This document shows, piece after piece, positions 29,000 to 41,236 of a DNA stretch of 64,000 nt (positions are counted from its first letter, which is position 1; each line of letters opens with the position of its first letter). The stretch covers positions 51,922 to 115,921 of the forward strand of contig NZ_AYMQ01000057.1 in assembly GCF_000633355.1 (NCBI RefSeq). Direction: 5' to 3'. The stretch comes from Serratia sp. H1w (GTDB taxonomy: Bacteria > Pseudomonadota > Gammaproteobacteria > Enterobacterales > Enterobacteriaceae). Below the pieces are notes generated by a model. That model had not been told where the DNA came from. It was given only the letters and a program-made list of their open reading frames with translations, and searched no databases. The position numbers and the translations under genes are program-made.

Positions 29000-30355
29000 A
29001 TGGTCAGCGTACTCTGGAACTTGGTCGCGTTTATTATCGCTCTGGGTATATTGATCACCGTGCATGAGTTCGGGCACTTCTGGGTGGCTCGCCGCTGTGG
29101 CGTTCGTGTGGAGCGTTTCTCGATCGGCTTTGGCCGGGCGCTATGGCGCCGCACCGATCGCCAGGGCACCGAATATGTCATCGCCATGATCCCCCTTGGC
29201 GGCTATGTCAAAATGCTCGATGAGCGCGTCGAAACCGTTGCTCCCGAGCTGCGTCATGAGGCGTTCAACAACAAAACCGTCTGCCAGCGCGCCGCGATTG
29301 TCAGTGCGGGCCCCATTGCCAATTTCCTGTTTGCCATTCTGGCTTATTGGATCGTCTTTATCATTGGCGTGCCGAGTTACCGCCCGGTTATCGGCGAAAT
29401 AACGCCACAATCCATTGCTGCCAACGCCGAAATTTCTCCGGGAATGGAACTTAAGTCCGTTGACGGTATCGAAACGCCTGATTGGGAATCGGTTCGTCTG
29501 GCGTTGGTGACCAAGATCGGTGATGCGCAAACCGAGGTGGAAATTGCTCCGTTTGGTTCTTCACAAAAGGTCAGCAAGACCCTGGACTTGCGCCACTGGA
29601 GCTTTGAGCCAGACAAAGAAGATCCCGTTCGTTCTTTAGGCATGGTTCCGCGTGGTCCGCAGATTGAATCCGTGCTGGCAGAAGTGCAGGCCGGGTCGGC
29701 TGCGCAAAAGGCAGGTTTACAAGCGGGGGACAGGATCGTTAAAGTCGATGGTCAGCTACTTGGCCGTTGGGTAACGTTGGTGAAACGGATCCATAATGCT
29801 CCAGGGCAACCGCTGGTTTTAGAGATCGAAAGAAACGGCGCCCCCTTGTCTTTAACACTGATACCAGATACAAAGCCGGTGGGAAAAGACAAAGCGGTGG
29901 GGTTTGCCGGGATTATACCCAAAGTTATCCCTCTGCCGGATGAGTACAAGACCATCCGTCAATATGGGCCGTTCTCCGCACTGTATCAGGCGGGGGACAA
30001 AACCTGGCAGCTGATGCATCTTACGGTCAGCATGGTAGGGAAATTAATTACCGGTGATGTGAAGCTGAACAACCTGAGTGGCCCGATTTCCATTGCACAG
30101 GGAGCAGGGGCATCAGCAGAGGTGGGTTTTGTGTATTATATGATGTTTCTGGCGTTGATTAGCGTCAACCTAGGGATCATCAACCTATTCCCATTACCGG
30201 TATTAGATGGTGGGCATCTTCTCTTCCTGGCGATAGAAAAGCTGAAGGGGGGGCCAGTTTCTGAGCGAGTACAGGACTACAGCTACCGCATTGGTTCGAT
30301 CTTGTTGGTACTGCTGATGGGTCTTGCACTTTTCAATGATTTTTCTCGTCTTTAG
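29000..30355 (+). CDS. rseP: Site-2 protease RseP, regulator of sigma-E
   Basis: The product is 451 residues. The zinc motif HEFGH lies in the first membrane helix (His22, Glu23, His26). Two periplasmic PDZ domains occupy the middle ([13 protein letters not shown] in the second). The third metal ligand is in PLPVLDGGH of the C-terminal membrane domain. It cleaves RseA within the membrane after DegS, releasing sigma-E, and also clears signal peptides. bamA follows after 35 bp, consistent with shared envelope-stress control. Confidence 0.97.
   Translation: MVSVLWNLVAFIIALGILITVHEFGHFWVARRCGVRVERFSIGFGRALWRRTDRQGTEYVIAMIPLGGYVKMLDERVETVAPELRHEAFNNKTVCQRAAIVSAGPIANFLFAILAYWIVFIIGVPSYRPVIGEITPQSIAANAEISPGMELKSVDGIETPDWESVRLALVTKIGDAQTEVEIAPFGSSQKVSKTLDLRHWSFEPDKEDPVRSLGMVPRGPQIESVLAEVQAGSAAQKAGLQAGDRIVKVDGQLLGRWVTLVKRIHNAPGQPLVLEIERNGAPLSLTLIPDTKPVGKDKAVGFAGIIPKVIPLPDEYKTIRQYGPFSALYQAGDKTWQLMHLTVSMVGKLITGDVKLNNLSGPISIAQGAGASAEVGFVYYMMFLALISVNLGIINLFPLPVLDGGHLLFLAIEKLKGGPVSERVQDYSYRIGSILLVLLMGLALFNDFSRL
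29446..29473 (+). promoter_or_regulatory. Candidate sigma-E promoter inside rseP
   Basis: GGAACTT at 29446-29452 and TCGAA at 29469-29473 are 16 bp apart. The -35 matches the sigma-E consensus exactly and the -10 is approximate. It could drive bamA-skp-lpxD during envelope stress, as sigma-E does in E. coli. One sequence match inside a gene is weak evidence. Confidence 0.35.
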
Positions 30356-30390
30356 GGGCGGGGACAGGTTAGGAAGAACGCATAACAACG

Positions 30391-32814
30391 ATGGCGATGA
30401 AAAAGTTGCTCATAGCGTCGCTGCTGTTTGGCAGCGCCACCGTATACGGTGCAGACGGGTTCGTAGTGAAAGATATTCATTTCGAAGGCCTGCAACGAGT
30501 CGCCGTCGGTGCGGCGTTACTCAACATGCCGGTTCGCGTAGGCGATACCGTCTCTGATGATGATATCGGTAATACCATCCGTGCCTTGTTTGCCACTGGC
30601 AACTTCGAGGACGTTCGCGTGCTACGCGATGGTGATACGCTGATTGTTCAGGTTAAGGAACGCCCTACCATTGCCAGCATCACTTTCTCCGGTAACAAAT
30701 CGGTGAAAGATGACATGCTCAAGCAAAACCTGGAAGCCTCTGGCGTCCGGGTTGGTGAAGCACTCGACCGCACCACCTTATCCAGCATTGAAAAAGGGTT
30801 GGAAGACTTCTACTACAGCGTCGGTAAATACAGTGCCTCGGTGAAAGCCGTGGTTACGCCGTTGCCGCGTAACCGTGTGGACCTGAAATTGGTCTTCACG
30901 GAAGGGGTTTCTGCCAAGATTCAACAAATCAACATTGTCGGCAACCATGCCTTCACCAACGATGAGCTGATCGCGCACTTCCAACTGCGTGATGATGTGC
31001 CGTGGTGGAACGTAGTGGCCGATCAGAAATACCAGAAGCAAAAGCTGGCGGGTGACCTCGAAAGCTTGCGCAGCTTCTATCTGGATCGCGGCTATGCCCG
31101 TTTCAATATCGATTCGACGCAGGTCAGCCTGACGCCAGACAAAAAAGGCATCTATATCACCGTTAACATCACCGAAGGCGATCAGTACAAGCTTTCCGGT
31201 GTGGTGGTGAATGGCAGCCTGGCCGGTCATTCGGCAGAAGTGGCCCAGTTGACCAAAATCGAGCCGGGTGAGCTGTTTAACGGCACCAAAGTGACCAAAA
31301 TGGAAGATAACATCAAGAAGATGTTTGGCCGTTATGGTTACGCCTATCCGCGCGTACAGACTCAACCTGAAATCAACGACACGGATAAAACCGTGAAGCT
31401 GCACGTCAACATCGACGCGGGTAACCGTTTCTATGTGCGTCGCATCAAGTTCGAAGGCAACGACACCAGTAAAGATTCCGTTCTGCGCCGCGAAATGCGT
31501 CAGATGGAAGGGGCGTGGCTGGGTAACGATCAGGTCGAGCAGGGCAAAGAACGTCTGAACCGTCTGGGTTATTTCGAGACGGTCGATGTGGAAACCCAGC
31601 GCGTACCGGGCTCTGCCGATCAGGTTGATATCACCTATAAGGTGAAAGAGCGTAACACCGGCACACTGAACTTTGGTGTGGGCTACGGTACCGAAAGTGG
31701 CGTCAGCTTCCAGGCGGGCGTACAACAGGATAACTGGCTGGGTACTGGCTACTCCGTCGGCATCAGCGGTACCAAAAACGACTACCAGACCTATACCGAG
31801 CTGTCGGTCACCAACCCGTACTTCACCGTTGACGGTGTGAGTCTGGGTGGCCGTATCTTCTACAATGACTTTAAAGCGGACAACGCCGATCTGTCAGACT
31901 ATACCAACAGCAGTTACGGTATTGATGGTACGTTGGGCTTCCCGATCAACGAGAACAACTCGCTGCGTGCCGGCCTGGGTTATGTGCATAACTCCCTGTC
32001 CGAAATGCAGCCGCAGATTGCCATGTGGCGTTATCTGGAATCGATGGGTCAGAACCCTAACTTGACCGATCGTGCTAGCTATACGGCAGACGACTTCACG
32101 CTGAACCTGGGCTGGACCTATAATAATCTGGACCGTGGCTTCTTCCCAAGCCAGGGTAACCGCACCACGTTCAACACCAAGCTGACCGTGCCAGGCTCCG
32201 ACAACTCATACTACAAGATGACGTTGGATACTGCGCAGTACGTGCCGATCAACGATGATAAGACTTGGGTGTTGCTGGGTCGTGGTCGTCTGGGTTATGC
32301 CGATGGGTGGGGCGGTAAAGAAATGCCGTTCTATGAGAACTTCTATGCGGGTGGTTCAAGTACCGTTCGTGGCTTCCAGTCCAATACCATTGGTCCAAAA
32401 GCCGTGTACTACAACTCCAACTCGTATACTTGTCAGAATGCTGCTGGCTCCAACTCGCCTCAGCCGATTTGTAACTCCAACGATGCGGTCGGCGGTAATG
32501 CCATGGCGGTGGCAAGTCTGGAACTGATCACGCCAACGCCGTTCCTCAGCGAGAAATACGCCAACTCGGTGCGTACATCGCTGTTTATCGATGCCGGTAC
32601 CGTGTGGGATACCCACTGGGAAAATACCAATCAGACAATGATGTTTGATGTGCCAGACTACAGCAAGGCGAGCAACATTCGCGTGTCTGCTGGTCTTGCG
32701 CTGCAGTGGATGTCTCCACTGGGGCCGTTGGTCTTCTCCTATGCGGATCCGATCAAGAAATACGACGGCGACAAGTCGGAGCAGTTCCAGTTTAACATCG
32801 GTAAAACCTGGTAA
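30391..32814 (+). CDS. bamA: Outer-membrane protein assembly factor BamA
   Basis: The product is 807 residues. A cleavable signal peptide ends near VYGA. Five POTRA domains occupy about residues 22-420, and a 16-strand beta-barrel follows. The conserved loop-6 motif VRGF is present (STVRGFQSN), and the chain ends in aromatic Trp. It folds beta-barrel proteins into the outer membrane together with BamBCDE. The gene lies between rseP and the periplasmic chaperone skp, as in E. coli. Confidence 0.98.
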   Translation: MAMKKLLIASLLFGSATVYGADGFVVKDIHFEGLQRVAVGAALLNMPVRVGDTVSDDDIGNTIRALFATGNFEDVRVLRDGDTLIVQVKERPTIASITFSGNKSVKDDMLKQNLEASGVRVGEALDRTTLSSIEKGLEDFYYSVGKYSASVKAVVTPLPRNRVDLKLVFTEGVSAKIQQINIVGNHAFTNDELIAHFQLRDDVPWWNVVADQKYQKQKLAGDLESLRSFYLDRGYARFNIDSTQVSLTPDKKGIYITVNITEGDQYKLSGVVVNGSLAGHSAEVAQLTKIEPGELFNGTKVTKMEDNIKKMFGRYGYAYPRVQTQPEINDTDKTVKLHVNIDAGNRFYVRRIKFEGNDTSKDSVLRREMRQMEGAWLGNDQVEQGKERLNRLGYFETVDVETQRVPGSADQVDITYKVKERNTGTLNFGVGYGTESGVSFQAGVQQDNWLGTGYSVGISGTKNDYQTYTELSVTNPYFTVDGVSLGGRIFYNDFKADNADLSDYTNSSYGIDGTLGFPINENNSLRAGLGYVHNSLSEMQPQIAMWRYLESMGQNPNLTDRASYTADDFTLNLGWTYNNLDRGFFPSQGNRTTFNTKLTVPGSDNSYYKMTLDTAQYVPINDDKTWVLLGRGRLGYADGWGGKEMPFYENFYAGGSSTVRGFQSNTIGPKAVYYNSNSYTCQNAAGSNSPQPICNSNDAVGGNAMAVASLELITPTPFLSEKYANSVRTSLFIDAGTVWDTHWENTNQTMMFDVPDYSKASNIRVSAGLALQWMSPLGPLVFSYADPIKKYDGDKSEQFQFNIGKTW

Positions 32815-32977
32815 TAACCGGTTTCACTGCTGGGCATAACGGTTCAAGAATCGCAAATGCCAGGCTTAAATCGGCACATAGCGAGAGAAATCTCATTGTG
32901 TAATGTGCTAAGTCTGGCAGATTGTGTACTTTCAAAAGTGTCATGTGACACAAACGGGTGATGGTAAGGAGTTTATA

Positions 32978-33475
32978 GTGAAAAAGTGGTTATGTGCCGC
33001 AGGCCTCGGTTTAGCAATGGCTGCTTCTGCAGGCGTTCAGGCAGCTGACAAGATTGCTGTTGTAAACGTTTCTAGCATTTTCCAACAGCTGCCAGCTCGT
33101 GAAACCGTAGCCAAGCAATTGGAAAGCGAATTCAAAGGCCGCGCAAGTGAACTCCAGAACATGGAACGCGATCTGCAAACCAAAATGCAGAAACTGCAGC
33201 GTGATGGTTCTACCATGAAAGCCAGCGATCGCACCAAGATGGAAAAAGACGTGATGGCTCAGCGTGAGCAGTTCTCTCAGAAAGCGCAGGCTTTCGAGCA
33301 GGACAATCGTCGTCGCCAGATGGAAGAGCGTAACAAGATCCTGAGCCGTATTCAGGATGCTGTGAAAGCCGTTGCCAGCAAAGAAGGCTATGACGTCGTG
33401 ATCGACGCCAACGCAGTGGCTTACGCAGGAACTTCTAAAGATATTACTGCAGACGTGCTGAAACAGGTTAAATAA
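32978..33475 (+). CDS. skp: Periplasmic chaperone Skp
   Basis: The product is 165 residues from GTG 32978, which has AAGGA upstream; the frame is open further up, but that extension lacks a signal peptide at its N-terminus. A signal peptide runs to about VQA (residue 22). The mature part is a short beta body with long charged helices (about 45-135), the tentacles of the trimeric holdase that carries unfolded outer-membrane proteins to BamA. The 163 bp after bamA contain a GTGTCA-TG-TGACAC palindrome but no gene. Confidence 0.96.
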   Translation: MKKWLCAAGLGLAMAASAGVQAADKIAVVNVSSIFQQLPARETVAKQLESEFKGRASELQNMERDLQTKMQKLQRDGSTMKASDRTKMEKDVMAQREQFSQKAQAFEQDNRRRQMEERNKILSRIQDAVKAVASKEGYDVVIDANAVAYAGTSKDITADVLKQVK

Positions 33476-33479
33476 TAAC

Positions 33480-34502
33480 ATGCCTTCAATTCGACTGGCT
33501 GATTTAGCGCAGCAGTTGGATGCACAAATGCACGGTGATGGCGATCTCGTCATCACCGGCATTGCTTCTATGCATTCCGCACAGCCTGGCCAAATCACGT
33601 TTTTGTCAAACAGCCGCTATCAAGAGCAGCTGGCTTCCTGTCAGGCGAGTGCCGTAGTGCTCACCGAAGCAGACTTACCGCACTGCCGTAGCGCGGCGCT
33701 GGTAGTGAAAAACCCTTACCTGACCTATGCGCGTATGGCGCAGTTGATGGACACTACGCCAGCTCCGGCAGCAGATATCGCGCCAAGCGCGGTGATCTCT
33801 CCTGAGGCCAAGCTTGGGCAGAACGTTGCCATTGGCGCCAATGCAGTTATCGAATCCGGCGTCGAGCTGGGCGATAACGTGGTCATCGGCCCTGGTTGCT
33901 TTATTGGCAAACGGGCACGCCTCGGTGCGGGTACGCGTCTGTGGGCCAACGTCACGATTTATCATGAAGTGGAAATCGGCCAGCACTGCCTGATCCAATC
34001 GGGAACGGTGATTGGTGCGGACGGCTTCGGCTACGCCAACGAGCGTGGCAACTGGATCAAGATCCCGCAGCTCGGTACGGTGATCATTGGCGACCGCGTT
34101 GAGATTGGCGCCTGTACCACCATCGATCGCGGCGCGTTGGATAACACCCAGATTGGGAATGGTGTTATCATAGATAACCAATGTCAGATTGCACACAACG
34201 TCGTGATTGGCGAGAATACTGCCGTTGCGGGCGGTGTGATCATGGCCGGTAGCCTGAAAATCGGCCGCTATTGCCAAATTGGTGGTGCCAGTGTGATCAA
34301 TGGTCACATGGAGATTGCCGACCAGGTAGTTGTCACCGGGATGGGAATGGTTATGCGACCAATCACCGAACCTGGGGTATACTCCTCTGGCATTCCGTTA
34401 CAACCCAACAAAGTTTGGCGTAAAACTGCGGCGTTGGTGATGAATATCGATGAGATTAGCAAGCGCTTGAAAGCTGTCGAACGAAAAGTCGGCAAAGACT
34501 AA
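33480..34502 (+). CDS. lpxD: UDP-3-O-(3-hydroxymyristoyl)glucosamine N-acyltransferase
   Basis: The product is 340 residues (E. coli 341). An N-terminal uridine-binding domain is followed by a left-handed beta-helix of hexapeptides. Catalytic His239 lies in QIAHNVVIG, and a C-terminal helical extension follows. It performs the third step of lipid A synthesis. It begins 4 bp after skp, so the two are translationally close. Confidence 0.97.
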   Translation: MPSIRLADLAQQLDAQMHGDGDLVITGIASMHSAQPGQITFLSNSRYQEQLASCQASAVVLTEADLPHCRSAALVVKNPYLTYARMAQLMDTTPAPAADIAPSAVISPEAKLGQNVAIGANAVIESGVELGDNVVIGPGCFIGKRARLGAGTRLWANVTIYHEVEIGQHCLIQSGTVIGADGFGYANERGNWIKIPQLGTVIIGDRVEIGACTTIDRGALDNTQIGNGVIIDNQCQIAHNVVIGENTAVAGGVIMAGSLKIGRYCQIGGASVINGHMEIADQVVVTGMGMVMRPITEPGVYSSGIPLQPNKVWRKTAALVMNIDEISKRLKAVERKVGKD

Positions 34503-34663
34503 TCACCACGACCCGTTATGCTGGGTATAAAACGAAACGCGTTGGCAATGATGCCAAAAGCGCAAAGAGTTGTTAATTTGCGGCCTGCCTGATGATCCCC
34601 TTTTTGGGTTCACCGCAGGCCGTGTTGTTGATGCCATCAGTTTTTAGAGACAGGAAGAGTATT

Positions 34664-35119
34664 TTGACTACTGACACTCATACTCTAGATATTGCAGAAA
34701 TTCTGGAACTGCTCCCTCACCGTTATCCATTCTTGCTGGTTGACCGTGTACTGGATTTCGAAGAGCATAAATATCTGCGTGCAGTGAAGAACGTATCCGT
34801 TAATGAGCCGTTTTTCCAGGGGCATTTCCCTGGTAAACCGATTTTTCCAGGCGTGTTGATTTTGGAAGCCATGGCTCAGGCCACGGGTATTCTGGCATTC
34901 AAGAGCGTGGGTAAACTGGAACCGGGCGAGTTGTACTATTTCGCCGGTATTGACGAAGCTCGCTTCAAGCGCCCTGTGGTGCCTGGCGATCAGATGATTA
35001 TGGAAGTCACTTTCGAGAAAACCCGTCGTGGTCTGACCCGCTTTAAAGGCGTGGCGACCGTTGATGGAAAAATTGTCTGCGAAGCAACCATGATGTGTGC
35101 CCGCAGCCGGGAGGCATAA
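34664..35119 (+). CDS. fabZ: 3-hydroxyacyl-ACP dehydratase FabZ
   Basis: The product is 151 residues, starting at TTG ([10 protein letters not shown]) behind AGGAAGAG; E. coli fabZ likewise uses TTG. An upstream in-frame ATG at 34592 would add a tail unlike the family. The hotdog fold has catalytic His54 ([11 protein letters not shown]) and Glu68 (LILEAM). It dehydrates beta-hydroxyacyl-ACP in fatty acid synthesis and competes with LpxA for 3-hydroxymyristoyl-ACP, which links it to lipid A genes on both sides. The upstream 161 bp hold no gene. Confidence 0.96.
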   Translation: MTTDTHTLDIAEILELLPHRYPFLLVDRVLDFEEHKYLRAVKNVSVNEPFFQGHFPGKPIFPGVLILEAMAQATGILAFKSVGKLEPGELYYFAGIDEARFKRPVVPGDQMIMEVTFEKTRRGLTRFKGVATVDGKIVCEATMMCARSREA

Positions 35120-35122
35120 TCC

Positions 35123-35911
35123 GTGATTGATAAAACCGCCTTTATCCATCCTAGTGCTATCGTTGAAGCAGGTGCCGTCATCGGCGCTGGTGCGCATGTC
35201 GGTCCCTTCTGCTACGTCGGCTCCCAGGTGGAAATCGGCGCGGGTACGGTGCTGAAGTCGCATGTGGTGGTGAACGGTATCACCAAGATTGGCCGCGATA
35301 ACGAGATCTATCAGTTTGCCTCTATCGGTGAAGTGAACCAGGATCTGAAATACGCTGGCGAACCGACCCGGGTTGAGGTCGGCGATCGCAACCGCATTCG
35401 TGAGAGCGTCACCATTCATCGCGGTACCGCACAGGGCACTGGCTTGACCAAAGTGGGTAATGACAACCTGCTGATGGTCAACGTACACGTTGCTCATGAC
35501 TGCGTGGTGGGGAACTCCTGTGTGCTGGCCAACAACGCAACGCTGGCTGGCCACGTGGAGATCGACGATTTTGCCATCATTGGTGGCATGACCGCGATCC
35601 ACCAGTTCTGCGTGATTGGTGCCCATGTGATGGTCGGTGGCTGCTCCGGCGTGGCTCAGGACGTACCGCCTTTTGTCATCGCGCAGGGTAACCACGCGAC
35701 GCCATTCGGTGTGAACGCCGTAGGTCTGAAACGCCGTGGTTTTGATAAGGATGAGATGCAGGCGATCCGTAATGCCTACAAAATCCTCTATCGTAGCGAG
35801 AAGACCTTCGACGAGGCTAAAACAGAAATCGAAGCCCTGGCGCAACAGCAGCCAGTGGTGCAGCAGTTCCTCGATTTCTTTGCCCGTTCCACCCGCGGGA
35901 TTATTCGCTGA
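35123..35911 (+). CDS. lpxA: UDP-N-acetylglucosamine O-acyltransferase LpxA
   Basis: The product is 262 residues (E. coli 262) with a GTG start 3 bp after fabZ. A hexapeptide beta-helix makes up the first two thirds, with His122 and catalytic His125 in [12 protein letters not shown]-terminal helical domain follows. It transfers 3-hydroxymyristate from ACP to UDP-GlcNAc, the first step of lipid A synthesis. Confidence 0.98.
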   Translation: MIDKTAFIHPSAIVEAGAVIGAGAHVGPFCYVGSQVEIGAGTVLKSHVVVNGITKIGRDNEIYQFASIGEVNQDLKYAGEPTRVEVGDRNRIRESVTIHRGTAQGTGLTKVGNDNLLMVNVHVAHDCVVGNSCVLANNATLAGHVEIDDFAIIGGMTAIHQFCVIGAHVMVGGCSGVAQDVPPFVIAQGNHATPFGVNAVGLKRRGFDKDEMQAIRNAYKILYRSEKTFDEAKTEIEALAQQQPVVQQFLDFFARSTRGIIR

Positions 35912-35914
35912 GTT

Positions 35915-37063
35915 ATGCCAAATCGTCCATTGACTATCGGATTGGTCGCCGGGGAAACCTCCGGTGATATTCTGGGTGCCGGATTAATTCGTGCGCTCAA
36001 GACGCACTACCCAAGCGCTCGCTTTGTCGGTGTCGCGGGCCCGCTGATGCAGGCCGAAGGGTGTGAAACCTGGTACGAAATGGAAGAGCTGGCGGTAATG
36101 GGCGTGGTAGAGGTGCTTGAACGTCTGCCACGCCTGTTGAAGATCCGTAAGGATCTGACCCGTCGGTTCAGTGAGCTGAAGCCTGACGTGTTTGTCGGTA
36201 TCGATGCGCCAGACTTCAACCTCACGCTGGAAGGCCGCCTGAAACAGCGCGGTATCCGCACTATTCACTATGTCAGCCCGTCCGTGTGGGCCTGGCGTCA
36301 AAAGCGTGTTTTCAAAATTGGTAAAGCGACCGACCTGGTGTTGGCCTTCCTCCCTTTCGAAAAAGCGTTTTACGATCGTTTCAACGTTCCATGCCGCTTT
36401 ATCGGTCACACCATGGCCGATGCGATGCCGTTGCAGGCCGATAAGCTGGCGGCACGCGCTACGCTGGGTATTGCCCCGGATGCGCGTTGCCTGGCATTGC
36501 TCCCTGGTAGCCGCAATGCCGAAGTGGAAATGCTCAGCGGGGATTTCCTCAGGACGGCCCAGCTGTTACGCGAGCATTATCCCGATCTGGAAGTGGTCGT
36601 GCCGTTGGTCAACGCCAAGCGCCGTGAGCAGTTTGAGCGCATCAAGGCCGAAGTTGCACCGGAGCTCAAGGTACACTTGCTGGATGGCAAAGGGCGTGAA
36701 GCGATGGTAGCCAGCGATGCAGCACTGCTGGCTTCCGGCACGGCGGCGTTGGAGTGTATGTTGGCGAAATGCCCGATGGTGGTCGGCTACCGCATGAAGC
36801 CATTTACCTTCTGGCTGGCGGAGCGGTTGGTGAAAACCCCGTATGTCTCCTTGCCCAACCTGCTGGCGGGGCGTGAAATTGTCACCGAGCTGCTGCAACA
36901 CGATTGTGTGCCGGATAAACTGGCCGCCGCGTTATTGCCGCTGTTGGAAGACAGCCCGCAAGCGGAGCTGTTGAAACAGACTTTCCTTGAACTGCATCAG
37001 AGCATACGCTGTGGTGCCGATGAACAGGCCGCTCAGGCTGTGTTGGAGCTGGCGAGAGTATGA
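35915..37063 (+). CDS. lpxB: Lipid A disaccharide synthase
   Basis: The product is 382 residues (E. coli 382), GT19 family. [14 protein letters not shown] lies at the N-terminus, [13 protein letters not shown] in the middle, and [10 protein letters not shown] and a SGTAALE motif in the C-terminal half. It joins UDP-diacylglucosamine and lipid X. It begins 3 bp after lpxA and its stop overlaps the rnhB start. Confidence 0.98.
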   Translation: MPNRPLTIGLVAGETSGDILGAGLIRALKTHYPSARFVGVAGPLMQAEGCETWYEMEELAVMGVVEVLERLPRLLKIRKDLTRRFSELKPDVFVGIDAPDFNLTLEGRLKQRGIRTIHYVSPSVWAWRQKRVFKIGKATDLVLAFLPFEKAFYDRFNVPCRFIGHTMADAMPLQADKLAARATLGIAPDARCLALLPGSRNAEVEMLSGDFLRTAQLLREHYPDLEVVVPLVNAKRREQFERIKAEVAPELKVHLLDGKGREAMVASDAALLASGTAALECMLAKCPMVVGYRMKPFTFWLAERLVKTPYVSLPNLLAGREIVTELLQHDCVPDKLAAALLPLLEDSPQAELLKQTFLELHQSIRCGADEQAAQAVLELARV

Positions 37064-37653
37064 TGGAACCCTTTGTTTACCCTGCCGCCCGGCTGTTTGC
37101 CGGTGTTGATGAAGTGGGGCGTGGGCCTTTGGTCGGTGCCGTGGTGACCGCTGCGGTGATCCTCGATCCTGCTCGGCCGATTGTTGGTCTGGCGGACTCC
37201 AAAAAGCTCAGCGAAAAGCGCCGCCTGGCGTTGTACGACGAAATTGTGGAAAAAGCGCTGTCCTGGAGCCTGGGGCGGGCTGAGCCGGTCGAAATCGACC
37301 AACTGAATATCCTGCACGCCACCATGCTGGCGATGCAGCGTGCGGTCGCCGGTTTGCATATTGCGCCGGACATGGTGTTAATTGATGGTAACCGCTGTCC
37401 AAAACTGCCGATGCGTTCGTTAGCGGTGGTGAAAGGGGATAGCCGGGTAGCAGAAATCAGCGCCGCATCGATTCTGGCAAAGGTGACCCGCGATCGTGAA
37501 ATGACCGAGCTGGATGCGATCTTCCCGGATTACGGTTTTGCTCAACACAAAGGCTACCCCACCGCGTTCCATCTGGAAAAGTTGGCCGCATTAGGTGCCA
37601 CCGAGCATCATCGCCGCAGCTTTGCCCCTGTCGCAAGAGTGCTGGAGCAGTAA
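37060..37653 (+). CDS. rnhB: Ribonuclease HII
   Basis: The product is 197 residues. The active-site block [10 protein letters not shown] gives Asp17 and Glu18 with Arg21, and the next acidic ligand is in [22 protein letters not shown] and [11 protein letters not shown] complete the family pattern. It cuts at single ribonucleotides and RNA-DNA hybrids in DNA. It overlaps lpxB by 4 bp (ATGA), implying coupled translation. Confidence 0.97.
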   Translation: MMEPFVYPAARLFAGVDEVGRGPLVGAVVTAAVILDPARPIVGLADSKKLSEKRRLALYDEIVEKALSWSLGRAEPVEIDQLNILHATMLAMQRAVAGLHIAPDMVLIDGNRCPKLPMRSLAVVKGDSRVAEISAASILAKVTRDREMTELDAIFPDYGFAQHKGYPTAFHLEKLAALGATEHHRRSFAPVARVLEQ

Positions 37654-37735
37654 TTACCTCCTGGCCTCGTTGGGCTACATAAGTTGAGTTAACCCTGGTC
37701 CAGCTTGCTGGGCCCCAACACGTTGGTATCTGGAT

Positions 37736-40700
37736 ATGGCCGAACCTCGTTTTATTCATCTGCGCGTCCACAGTGACTACTCCATGATTGATGGATTAGC
37801 CAAGATCGGCCCGTTGGTGAAAAGAGCCGCCGCGCTAGCCATGCCAGCTTTGGGCATCACCGACTTCACCAATATGTGTGGTCTGGTGAAGTTTTATGGC
37901 AGTGCGCATGGCGCCGGGATCAAACCGATCATCGGTGCGGATTTCCATGTGCAAAGTGAAGAGCTGGGCGATGAGCTGGCTCAGCTTACCGTGCTGGCAA
38001 CCAATAACGAAGGCTATCAAAACCTGACCTTACTGATCTCACGGGCTTATCAGCGCGGCTATGGCGCGGCAGGCCCGGTGATCGATCGTGACTGGTTGAT
38101 TGAACATCGCAACGGCTTGATCCTGCTTTCCGGCGCGCGGATGGGCGACGTCGGCAAATTTCTGATCCGTGGCAATCAGGCCGTGGTCGATCAATGCCTG
38201 GACTTCTACCAGCAGTATTTCCCGGATTGCTACTATCTCGAACTGATCCGCACCGGCCGTGCCGATGAGGAAAACTACCTGCATGCTGCGGTCGCCTTGG
38301 CAACCGAGCGTGGATTACCCGTTGTCGCCACCAACGACGTCCGTTTTCTGGTGGAAGATGACTTTGATGCCCATGAGATCCGCGTAGCGATCCATGACGG
38401 CTTCACGCTCGACGATCCTAAACGCCCGAAAAACTACAGCCCGCAACAGTACATGCGTAGCGAAGAGGAGATGTGCGAGCTGTTTGCCGACATCCCGGAA
38501 GCGCTAATCAATAGCGTGGAAATCGCCAAACGCTGCAACGTCACCATCCGGCTGGGCGAATACTTCCTGCCACAGTTCCCCACCGGCGATATGTCTACCG
38601 AAGATTTCCTGGTGGTCAAATCCAAAGAAGGGCTGGAAGAGCGTCTGGAATTCCTGTTCCCGGACCCGGAAGTTCGTGCTCAGCGCCGTCCAGAGTATGA
38701 CGAGCGTTTGGATCTGGAACTGGGCGTGATCAACCAGATGGGCTTCCCGGGCTACTTCCTGATCGTAATGGAGTTCATCCAGTGGTCGAAAGATAACGAC
38801 GTGCCGGTTGGCCCTGGGCGAGGTTCCGGTGCTGGTTCACTGGTGGCCTACGCGCTGAAGATCACCGACCTCGACCCGTTGGAATTTGACCTGCTGTTCG
38901 AACGCTTCCTGAACCCGGAACGTGTCTCGATGCCCGACTTCGACGTCGACTTCTGCATGGAAAAGCGCGACCTGGTGATCGAACACGTGGCGGAGATGTA
39001 TGGCCGCGAGGCGGTATCACAGATCATCACCTTCGGTACCATGGCGGCGAAAGCGGTGATCCGCGACGTGGGCCGGGTACTCGGTCACCCATACGGCTTT
39101 GTTGACCGAATCTCCAAGCTGGTGCCACCCGATCCGGGCATGACGCTGGAAAAAGCCTTTGCCGCAGAACCGCAGCTGCCAGAAATTTATGAGGCAGACG
39201 AAGAGGTCAAAGCGCTGATCGACATGGCGCGCAAGCTGGAAGGCGTGACGCGTAACGCCGGTAAGCACGCCGGGGGCGTGGTAATTGCACCTACCAAGAT
39301 CACCGACTTTGCACCGCTCTATTGCGATGCGGAAGGGAATCACCCGGTAACCCAGTTTGACAAGAACGACGTGGAATACGCCGGGCTGGTGAAGTTCGAC
39401 TTCCTTGGCCTGCGTACGCTGACCATCATCGACTGGGCGTTGGAGATGATCAACGCCCGCCGCGCCAAGACCGGCTTGGAACCGATCGATATCGCGGCCA
39501 TTCCGCTCGAGGACAAGAAAAGTTTCGACATGCTGCAACGCTCGGAAACCACTGCGGTGTTCCAGCTTGAATCGCGCGGCATGAAAGATTTGATCAAACG
39601 CCTGAAGCCCGACTGCTTCGAAGACATGATCGCTCTGGTGGCGCTGTTCCGTCCTGGGCCGTTGCAGTCCGGCATGGTAGATAACTTTATCGACCGTAAG
39701 CACGGGCGTGAAGAGATTTCCTACCCGGATATCCAGTGGCAGCATGAGTCGCTCAAGCCGGTGCTGGAGCCGACCTATGGCATCATCCTGTACCAGGAAC
39801 AGGTGATGCAGATCGCCCAGGTACTGGCTGGTTATACGCTGGGCGGGGCAGACATGCTGCGTCGTGCCATGGGTAAAAAGAACCCGGTCGAAATGGCCAA
39901 ACAGCGTGGCGGTTTTGAAGATGGCGCCAAATCACGCGGCATTGACGGCGAACTGTCGGTAAAAATCTTCGATCTGGTAGAGAAGTTTGCCGGTTATGGT
40001 TTTAACAAATCACACTCCGCTGCTTATGCGTTGGTGTCTTATCAAACGCTGTGGCTGAAGGCCCACTATCCGGCCGAGTTTATGGCGGCGGTAATGACCG
40101 CCGATATGGACAACACCGATAAGGTGGTGGGGCTGGTGGATGAGTGCTGGCGCATGGGCCTGAAAATCCTGCCGCCGGATATCAACAGCGGGCAGTACCA
40201 CTTCCACGTTAACGATGACGGCGAGATCGTTTACGGTATCGGGGCCATCAAGGGCGTGGGGGAAGGGCCGATCGAGGCGATTATCGAAGCCCGTAACAGC
40301 GGCGAGCAGGGCTATTTCAAAGATCTGTTCGACCTGTGCGCGCGCTCCGATATTAAAAAGCTCAACCGCCGTATTCTGGAAAAGCTGATCATGTCCGGGG
40401 CGTTCGATCGCCTTGGGCCACACCGTGCCGCCTTGATGCACTCCCTGGGGGATGCGCTTAAAGCGGCCGATCAGCACGCCAAAGCCGAAGCCATCGGCCA
40501 GGCGGATATGTTTGGCGTGCTGGCGGAAGCGCCGGAGCAGGTGGAGCAATCCTACGCCAACGTGCCTCCCTGGCAGGAACAGGTGGTGCTGGATGGCGAG
40601 CGGGAAACGCTGGGGCTGTATCTTACCGGCCACCCGATCACCCAGTATCTCAAAGAGATCGAGCGCTATGCCGGTGGCCAGCGCCTGAAAGATATGCATC

Positions 40701-41224
40701 CGACGGATCGTGGTAAGATGACTACCGCCGTCGGCTTGGTGATCGCCTCCAAGATCATGATGACCAAACGCGGTAACCGCATCGGCATTTGTACGCTGGA
40801 TGACCGTTCGGGCCGTCTGGACATCATGTTATTCACCGATGCCTTGGAAAAATACCAGCATTTATTGGAAAAAGACCGTATCCTGATCGCCACTGGACAG
40901 GTCAGCTTTGATGACTTTAACGGCGGGCTTAAAATGACCGCCCGTGAACTCATGGACATCAGCGAAGCTCGTGAAAAATACGCTCGCGGGCTTGCTATCT
41001 CGCTGACGGACAGGCAAATTGATGACCAGCTTTTGAACCGTCTCCGTCAGTCTTTGGAACCCCATCGCTCGGGGACGATTCCAGTGCATCTCTACTATCA
41101 ACGGGAAGATGCACGGGCAAGATTGCGCTTTGGCGCAGCTTGGCGCGTGACGCCGACCGACCGCTTGTTGATTGATTTGCGGACCTTGGTAGGTAATGAG
41201 CAGGTGGAACTGGAATTTGACTAA
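37736..41224 (+). CDS. dnaE: DNA polymerase III alpha subunit
   Basis: The product is 1162 residues (E. coli 1160). The N-terminal PHP domain begins [13 protein letters not shown]. The catalytic palm has Asp401 and Asp403 in MPDFDVDF, and the third Asp in KFDFLGLRT. The beta-binding helix-hairpin-helix, OB and tau-binding C-terminal regions follow. It is the replicative polymerase subunit of the Pol III core. The gene follows rnhB by 82 bp and precedes accA by 12 bp, as in E. coli. Confidence 0.98.
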   Translation: MAEPRFIHLRVHSDYSMIDGLAKIGPLVKRAAALAMPALGITDFTNMCGLVKFYGSAHGAGIKPIIGADFHVQSEELGDELAQLTVLATNNEGYQNLTLLISRAYQRGYGAAGPVIDRDWLIEHRNGLILLSGARMGDVGKFLIRGNQAVVDQCLDFYQQYFPDCYYLELIRTGRADEENYLHAAVALATERGLPVVATNDVRFLVEDDFDAHEIRVAIHDGFTLDDPKRPKNYSPQQYMRSEEEMCELFADIPEALINSVEIAKRCNVTIRLGEYFLPQFPTGDMSTEDFLVVKSKEGLEERLEFLFPDPEVRAQRRPEYDERLDLELGVINQMGFPGYFLIVMEFIQWSKDNDVPVGPGRGSGAGSLVAYALKITDLDPLEFDLLFERFLNPERVSMPDFDVDFCMEKRDLVIEHVAEMYGREAVSQIITFGTMAAKAVIRDVGRVLGHPYGFVDRISKLVPPDPGMTLEKAFAAEPQLPEIYEADEEVKALIDMARKLEGVTRNAGKHAGGVVIAPTKITDFAPLYCDAEGNHPVTQFDKNDVEYAGLVKFDFLGLRTLTIIDWALEMINARRAKTGLEPIDIAAIPLEDKKSFDMLQRSETTAVFQLESRGMKDLIKRLKPDCFEDMIALVALFRPGPLQSGMVDNFIDRKHGREEISYPDIQWQHESLKPVLEPTYGIILYQEQVMQIAQVLAGYTLGGADMLRRAMGKKNPVEMAKQRGGFEDGAKSRGIDGELSVKIFDLVEKFAGYGFNKSHSAAYALVSYQTLWLKAHYPAEFMAAVMTADMDNTDKVVGLVDECWRMGLKILPPDINSGQYHFHVNDDGEIVYGIGAIKGVGEGPIEAIIEARNSGEQGYFKDLFDLCARSDIKKLNRRILEKLIMSGAFDRLGPHRAALMHSLGDALKAADQHAKAEAIGQADMFGVLAEAPEQVEQSYANVPPWQEQVVLDGERETLGLYLTGHPITQYLKEIERYAGGQRLKDMHPTDRGKMTTAVGLVIASKIMMTKRGNRIGICTLDDRSGRLDIMLFTDALEKYQHLLEKDRILIATGQVSFDDFNGGLKMTARELMDISEAREKYARGLAISLTDRQIDDQLLNRLRQSLEPHRSGTIPVHLYYQREDARARLRFGAAWRVTPTDRLLIDLRTLVGNEQVELEFD

Positions 41225-41236
41225 AATAGGAATGCT

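Noticed and set aside
34685..35845. 386-codon open frame antisense to fabZ and lpxA
   Set aside because: Both plus-strand genes are unmistakable core genes, and the antisense product has shadow-like composition.
39017..39745. 242-codon open frame antisense to dnaE
   Set aside because: It lies wholly inside dnaE without a ribosome site or recognisable motif.
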